Source: Herbihabitans rhizosphaerae (GTDB taxonomy: Bacteria > Actinomycetota > Actinomycetes > Mycobacteriales > Pseudonocardiaceae). From it: a stretch of 64,000 nucleotides of DNA. The DNA is taken from contig NZ_SGWQ01000001.1 of NCBI RefSeq assembly GCF_004216555.1, positions 372,001 to 436,000 on the forward strand. The letters run 5' to 3'. The notes beneath the pieces were generated by a model. That model was not told the DNA's origin. It did no database searches and saw only the letters and a program-made list of their open reading frames with translations. The position numbers were made by a program, and so were the translations under genes. This document shows, piece by piece, positions 60,574-64,000 of the stretch; the first letter of the stretch is position 1, and each line of letters starts with the position of its first letter.

Positions 60574-61535
60574 AACGAGCTGCCGCGCTTGGCGAGTAGG
60601 CGGTAGAGCGACTGCTGGATGTTCTCCCGCACCTGGTCGGTCAGGTTGAACACCAGCATCGGGTCCTCCTCCGCCAGCGGCGCGAGGCCCTCGGTGGAGA
60701 TCGGCTCGCCGAACTCGATGTGCCACTTGGACGGCAGCGGGATCGCGCCGAGCGGGCCGAGCAGCGGGAACAGTGGCGTCACCGGGAAGTACGGCAGCCC
60801 GAGCAACCGCGCGAGCGGCTTGAGATCCGCGAGCTTCGGGTAGATCTCCTCCGCGCCGACCACCGAGCACGGCACGATCGGCGCGCCGGTGCGCAGCGCC
60901 GCCGACACGAACCCGCCACGCCCGAAGCGCTGCAGCTTGTACCGGTCCCGGAACGGCTTGCCGATGCCCTTGAAGCCCTCCGGCCACACGCCGACCAGCT
61001 CGCCGGAGGACAGCAGCCGCTCGGCGTCCGGGTTGCACGCCAGGGTCTGCCCGCTCTTGCGCGCCAGCTCGCCGATCAGCGGGAGCTGGAACACCAGATC
61101 CGCGCCGAGCATCCGCAGGTGTCGCTGCGTGGGGTGGTTGTCGTGCACCGCGATCGCGGTCATCAGCGCGTCGATCGGCACCGTGCCGGAGTGGTTGGAC
61201 ACCACCAGCGCGGCACCGTCGGCCGGCAGGTGCTCGACACCCGACACCTCGACGCGGAACCACCGCTCGTACATCAGCCGCAGTGCGGGATAGAGCACCG
61301 CGTCGGTCAGGTCCTGGTCGAAACCGAACTCGTCGACCGTGTAGTCGCCGGCGATCCGGCGGCGCAGGAACCCGACCGCGCCGGCCAGCCTCTGGGACAG
61401 ACCGTCCACTTGGGACGGTGGAACGTCGGGGCGGAGCGGGGTCGGCTCCGCGATGTGTTCGTCCGGGCGCACCTGGGCCGGGATCGGTCGGCGCGCCGCA
61501 CGCAGCGGGATTACCTGTGCCTCTTGCATTGCCAT
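60549..61535 (-). CDS. Lysophospholipid acyltransferase family protein (PlsC-like, Rv0502-like)
   Basis: The 328-residue protein has the acyltransferase motifs VVSNHSGTVPIDALM (NHx5-6D type), GVWPEGFKGIG and APIVPCSVVGAEEIYPKL. It is of the M. tuberculosis Rv0502 type, which also lies next to galE2. The last 8 residues (RLPGISQ) are encoded within the 107-bp repeat. Substrate is unknown; it probably acylates a lysophospholipid or similar lipid at the inner membrane face. It lies 42 bases after the GalE-like gene. Confidence 0.87.
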   Translation of the reverse strand: MAMQEAQVIPLRAARRPIPAQVRPDEHIAEPTPLRPDVPPSQVDGLSQRLAGAVGFLRRRIAGDYTVDEFGFDQDLTDAVLYPALRLMYERWFRVEVSGVEHLPADGAALVVSNHSGTVPIDALMTAIAVHDNHPTQRHLRMLGADLVFQLPLIGELARKSGQTLACNPDAERLLSSGELVGVWPEGFKGIGKPFRDRYKLQRFGRGGFVSAALRTGAPIVPCSVVGAEEIYPKLADLKPLARLLGLPYFPVTPLFPLLGPLGAIPLPSKWHIEFGEPISTEGLAPLAEEDPMLVFNLTDQVRENIQQSLYRLLAKRGSSFRLPGISQ

Positions 61536-61577
61536 GCTTTACCGCCACCAAGTCGAAATCGTCCGCACCACCGTTTC

Positions 61578-62612
61578 TCAGCCGCGCGCCCCGGAATCGA
61601 GCACCCTGCGCTCGACACCGGCCAGCCACGCGCCGTCGACCACCGGTCGCAGGCCCCGCCCCGCCACGTAGTCGTCGAATGCCGAGCGGGTCGTCCAGCG
61701 CGGCGTGAAGCCGAAACTCGTCTTCAGCCGCGTGGTGTCCACCACCCGCCCGTAATTGAGGAACCGCATCTGGTCGGGTGAGAAATCGACCAGCCTGGCT
61801 CCCCGGAAAAGCCCCGCCGCCGCGGGGATCGCCATCTTCGGGAACGGCACCGGAAGCCGTCCCGCCCGCCGAAGCGCCTGCGACACGGTGATCACGCCGT
61901 CACCGCCGGCGTTGAACACCCCCGGCAGGTCCTCGACCGTCGCGCGCTCCATGATCGCCAGCGCGTCCTCGGAGTGCAGCAGTTGGATCCGCGCGTCGTA
62001 GCCGAGCACCGTCGGCGCGGCCGGAAGCGCGAAATACCTGGTCAGCACCGTGTCCACGTGCGGGCCGATGAGGTTGGTCAGGCGCAGCGTGGACACGGTC
62101 ACGTCGGGCCGCCGCCGCGCGAAGCCGCGCACGTAGCCCTCGATCTCCACCGCGTCCCGCGCGTACCCGTGCCCGTTCTCCTGCCGCAGATCGCCGTCCT
62201 CGGTGAACACCGCGGGCGCCCGCGCGCTGGAGCCGTACACCGCCGCCGTGGACTTGACCACGAGCTTGCGCACCTGCGGCGAGCGCTGGCACGCGGCCAG
62301 CAACTGCATCGTGCCGATCACGTTCATCTCTTTGAGCAACGTGCGGCGCGCCGGGCCGGCCGGGTGCGCGGTGGTCGACGCGTGCACCACCGTGTCCACC
62401 TTGGCCGAGCTGATCACCTTGGCGATCAGCGGGTTGCGGATGTCGGCCCGCACGAACTCGGCGCGCCCCATCCGGCGCAGCAGGTCCTTCGGCGGCGGCG
62501 CGGTGTCCACGCCGAGCACGCGTTCGACGTTCGGATCTCGGGCGAGCCGGGCGGCGAGGTTGCCGCCCAGGTATCCACCGACACCGGTCACCAGAACGAC
62601 TGAGGGCGTCAT
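61578..62612 (-). CDS. NAD-dependent epimerase/dehydratase (GalE2-like)
   Basis: The 344-residue extended SDR protein has the NAD loop LVTGVGGYLGGNLAARLA, FVRADIRNP, VVKSTAAVYGS and a YARDAVE catalytic region (YxxxK not obvious). It is like M. tuberculosis galE2 (Rv0501), and lies in the same order with the Rv0502-like, bS22, HTH and proC genes. The ATG at 62612 has AGGA 8 bases upstream. The apparent loss of the canonical lysine makes galactose epimerase activity doubtful. Confidence 0.82.
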   Translation of the reverse strand: MTPSVVLVTGVGGYLGGNLAARLARDPNVERVLGVDTAPPPKDLLRRMGRAEFVRADIRNPLIAKVISSAKVDTVVHASTTAHPAGPARRTLLKEMNVIGTMQLLAACQRSPQVRKLVVKSTAAVYGSSARAPAVFTEDGDLRQENGHGYARDAVEIEGYVRGFARRRPDVTVSTLRLTNLIGPHVDTVLTRYFALPAAPTVLGYDARIQLLHSEDALAIMERATVEDLPGVFNAGGDGVITVSQALRRAGRLPVPFPKMAIPAAAGLFRGARLVDFSPDQMRFLNYGRVVDTTRLKTSFGFTPRWTTRSAFDDYVAGRGLRPVVDGAWLAGVERRVLDSGARG

Positions 62613-62787
62613 ACGACACATCCTGCGTGGGGGTTGGCGCTGAGGAGCCCAAGGCTACCGGTCCCGGCGTCCAAGAACAGGGGGAGAAACATTGTATTAA
62701 CGCAGGTCACACGGGTTGTTTGGACAATCACCCGATTGGCGGCGGGACATAGGACCCTGCATTCACATGCTGGACACCGAGACAGCG

Positions 62788-62820
62788 ACACGCCCGCATC
62801 GACGATCGATGCGGGCGTGT
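62788..62820 (-). terminator. 15-bp perfect stem-loop after bS22
   Basis: Fifteen-base perfect arms (62788-62802 and 62806-62820) with a CGA loop stand 20 bases after the bS22 stop on the minus strand. This is the strongest terminator-like hairpin in the window. It is bidirectional but has no U tract. Confidence 0.75.
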
Positions 62821-62839
62821 GCGAAGCGTGAGCGAGGGC

Positions 62840-62941
62840 TTACTTGCCCAATTTGCGACGCTGAACCCTGGTCTTGCGAAGAAGCTTGCGGTGCTTCTTC
62901 TTCGACATGCGCTTGCGACGCTTCTTGATGACCGAGCCCAT
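62840..62941 (-). CDS. Small ribosomal protein bS22
   Basis: The 33-residue very basic peptide starts [19 protein letters not shown] and ends RRKLGK. It is nearly identical to M. tuberculosis Rv0500B, identified as bS22 in actinobacterial 30S subunits (AURKAIP1/COX24 domain). It is usually missed by gene finders because of its size. It lies between the HTH gene and the GalE-like gene, as in mycobacteria. Confidence 0.93.
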   Translation of the reverse strand: MGSVIKKRRKRMSKKKHRKLLRKTRVQRRKLGK

Positions 62942-63071
62942 GCGTGTCCCTAGCTACTCGTAATGATCATGCGGCTTTCGCGTGGCGCCGCGCGCGAAGG
63001 TCTGCGGCGCGACACGAGCACGAACGACTTGTCAGGGTACTTGACGGCGGATGACACCCGAGCTAGTGGGG

Positions 63072-63299
63072 TCAGCCAGCGTCGAAGTACGCGTTGCGCA
63101 GGTACTCGTGCGCGGCCTTCTCCGGCACCCGGAACGACTTGCCGACCCGCACCGCCGGCAGCTCTCCGGAGTGCACCAGCCGGTACACCGTCATCTTGGA
63201 CACCCGCATCAGCTTCGCCACCTCGGCCACGGTCATGAACTGCACCTGGCCGACCGTCGCCGTGGTCGGGCTGTTCGTCTCGCTCTTCTTCGCCTGCAT
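63072..63299 (-). CDS. Excisionase-type helix-turn-helix protein (Rv0500A-like)
   Basis: From the ATG at 63297-63299 the 75-residue protein has a MerR/excisionase HTH: MTVAEVAKLMRVSKMTVYRL, then VHSGELPAVRVGKSFRV and the ending NAYFDAG. This matches M. tuberculosis Rv0500A in sequence and position, next to proC and bS22. No phage genes are nearby. An upstream start at 63365 adds unrelated residues. Its role is unknown. Confidence 0.9.
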   Translation of the reverse strand: MQAKKSETNSPTTATVGQVQFMTVAEVAKLMRVSKMTVYRLVHSGELPAVRVGKSFRVPEKAAHEYLRNAYFDAG

Positions 63300-63476
63300 C
63301 TCCCACGCGCCCTTCGGCACATGTCGCGCCGCCAGGCTTCCCCACCGGGCGGTACCGACACGCACGTGCTACTCCCGAGCGTAGCGGGACTGGAGTGACT
63401 CGTGCGACACCACAGCCGCATCCAGGGCCGAAATCCACGGAATCGGGCTAACAGGGCGTTAGGATGCGGGCCTTTT

Positions 63477-63721
63477 TATCGAGGGCAAGGTCGCCGAGTC
63501 GGCTTCGCCGACGGCCTGTGGTTGTTTTGCTTGGGTGGTTGGGGGCCGCGAGGTGGGTGGCTGAGTTGATTGGTGGTCCAGCCACGCCACCTCCACGACA
63601 GCGGGCTCGTTCCTCGCCCGCTGTCCCTCCGGCGTCGTAGGGGCGACCGCCCTCGACAATGAGGGCGACCTCAGCGTGGTTTGCGCTCGGTGCGGTCAAC
63701 ACACCCGGCTGCGTGAAGTCG
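63477..63721. repeat. ~245-bp multi-hairpin dispersed repeat, copy 2
   Basis: Same element as at 49402-49648, same orientation. The closing stem is 7 bp here: GGTCGCC (63489-63495) and GGCGACC (63664-63670). The hairpins are conserved. It lies between the HTH gene and proC. Confidence 0.85.
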
Positions 63722-63769
63722 GTAGGTGGGTAGGTGGGCCGAGGGGTAGGTGGGCCGCAGGTAGGTGGG
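63721..63769 (+). repeat. GTAGGTGGG repeats with G-quadruplex motif
   Basis: Short units of GTAGGTGGG with variable spacers give GGG at 63728, 63736, 63743, 63752 and 63767. The first four runs fit the G3-N1-7 quadruplex rule. It lies 20 bases downstream of the proC stop codon. Confidence 0.6.
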
Positions 63770-63788
63770 CGCTGCCCGTTACTTCTCG

Positions 63789-64000
63789 TTACTCCTCGTG
63801 GGCTTTGCCCAGCTCCTCGGAGCGATCCCGGGCCGCCTCGATCGCAGCCAGCAGCGCAGCCCGCACGCCGTGCCGCTCCAGCTCCCTGATCGCCATGATC
63901 GTGGTGCCGGCCGGCGAGGTGACCGCCTCGCGCAGGGTCACCGGGTGCTCGCCGGTCTCGGCGAGCATCGCCGCCGCGCCGACCGCCGACTGGATGATCA
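63789..64000 (-). CDS. proC: ProC, pyrroline-5-carboxylate reductase (C-terminal end, cut by window end)
   Basis: About 70 C-terminal residues are present, ending GKAHEE. They include QSAVGAAAMLAETGEHPV and LREAVTSPAGTTIMAIRELE, the conserved proline-binding VTSPGGTT-like segment of ProC, and ALLAAIEAARDRSEEL. ProC performs the last step of proline synthesis. The neighbours bS22 and Rv0500A-like HTH support the assignment. The rest of the gene lies beyond 64000. Confidence 0.92.
   Translation of the reverse strand, partial: IIQSAVGAAAMLAETGEHPVTLREAVTSPAGTTIMAIRELERHGVRAALLAAIEAARDRSEELGKAHEE

Noticed and set aside
1-64000. CRISPR arrays, rRNA, tRNA or complete insertion sequences
   Set aside because: No regularly spaced direct repeats of CRISPR size, no tRNA cloverleaf ending in CCA and no transposase was recognised by eye.

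Overview
The window is very GC-rich, densely coded DNA from a filamentous actinomycete, most likely of the Pseudonocardiaceae. This is inferred from gene content, not from a 16S gene. The evidence is menaquinone, haem and System II cytochrome c genes in the order familiar from mycobacteria, together with BldC and a BldN/RsbN-like pair, a PPE/EspG type VII accessory cluster, a BlaC-like beta-lactamase, bS22 and many GTG starts. No rRNA, tRNA, CRISPR array or complete insertion sequence was seen.

Layout. 1-12.2 kb: menaquinone genes menD (cut by the window start), menB, menE and menA, interrupted by a propeller membrane protein, an arylamine N-acetyltransferase, a secreted protein, a DUF222/HNH (13E12-type) element and an MFS exporter. 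12.5-26.7 kb: a Cds1-like PLP enzyme, PhoD, a two-component system, a Tat-SDR, a HelD-like ATPase, mycoredoxin, an Lrp/DUF4229/FAD-oxidoreductase operon, BldC, a lipoprotein beta-lactamase and a MinD-like ATPase. 26.9-36.8 kb: System II cytochrome c biogenesis (ccsB, resB, ccdA, resA-like) with gpm and hemL, split by a 4-kb cassette holding a binding-protein/VWA operon. 36.8-38.7 kb: small membrane proteins. 38.9-42.0 kb: a type VII-associated quartet (helical protein, DUF3558 lipoprotein, PPE, EspG). 42.1-43.6 kb: mosaic pseudogenes and a VapBC pair. 43.6-49.3 kb: rex-hemA-hemC-hemD-hemB with a Rex-type operator. 49.4-64 kb: a sulfite-oxidase-like protein, an acyl-CoA ligase, BldN/RsbN, a SerB1-like HAD enzyme, two TetR regulators with a DHA2 exporter, an acyltransferase, a GalE-like epimerase, bS22, an excisionase-type HTH protein and proC (cut by the window end).

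How the genes fit together. Menaquinone synthesis, haem synthesis under redox-sensing Rex, and cytochrome c assembly all serve the respiratory chain. Many genes on the minus strand overlap by 1-4 bases (ATGA, GTGA, TAGTG), which indicates translationally coupled operons.

The window is unusually rich in non-coding repeats. These are a 13-bp palindrome GTCCACWGTGGAC (9 perfect and about 9 near copies), a roughly 245-bp multi-hairpin element (2 copies), a 107-bp element overlapping gene 3' ends (2 copies), an 18-bp ACTTTAGC palindrome (2 copies) and a 22-bp tandem repeat. The least explained coding locus is the binding-protein/VWA operon at 30.4-33.9 kb. All calls were made by eye from the sequence, and no database search was run.
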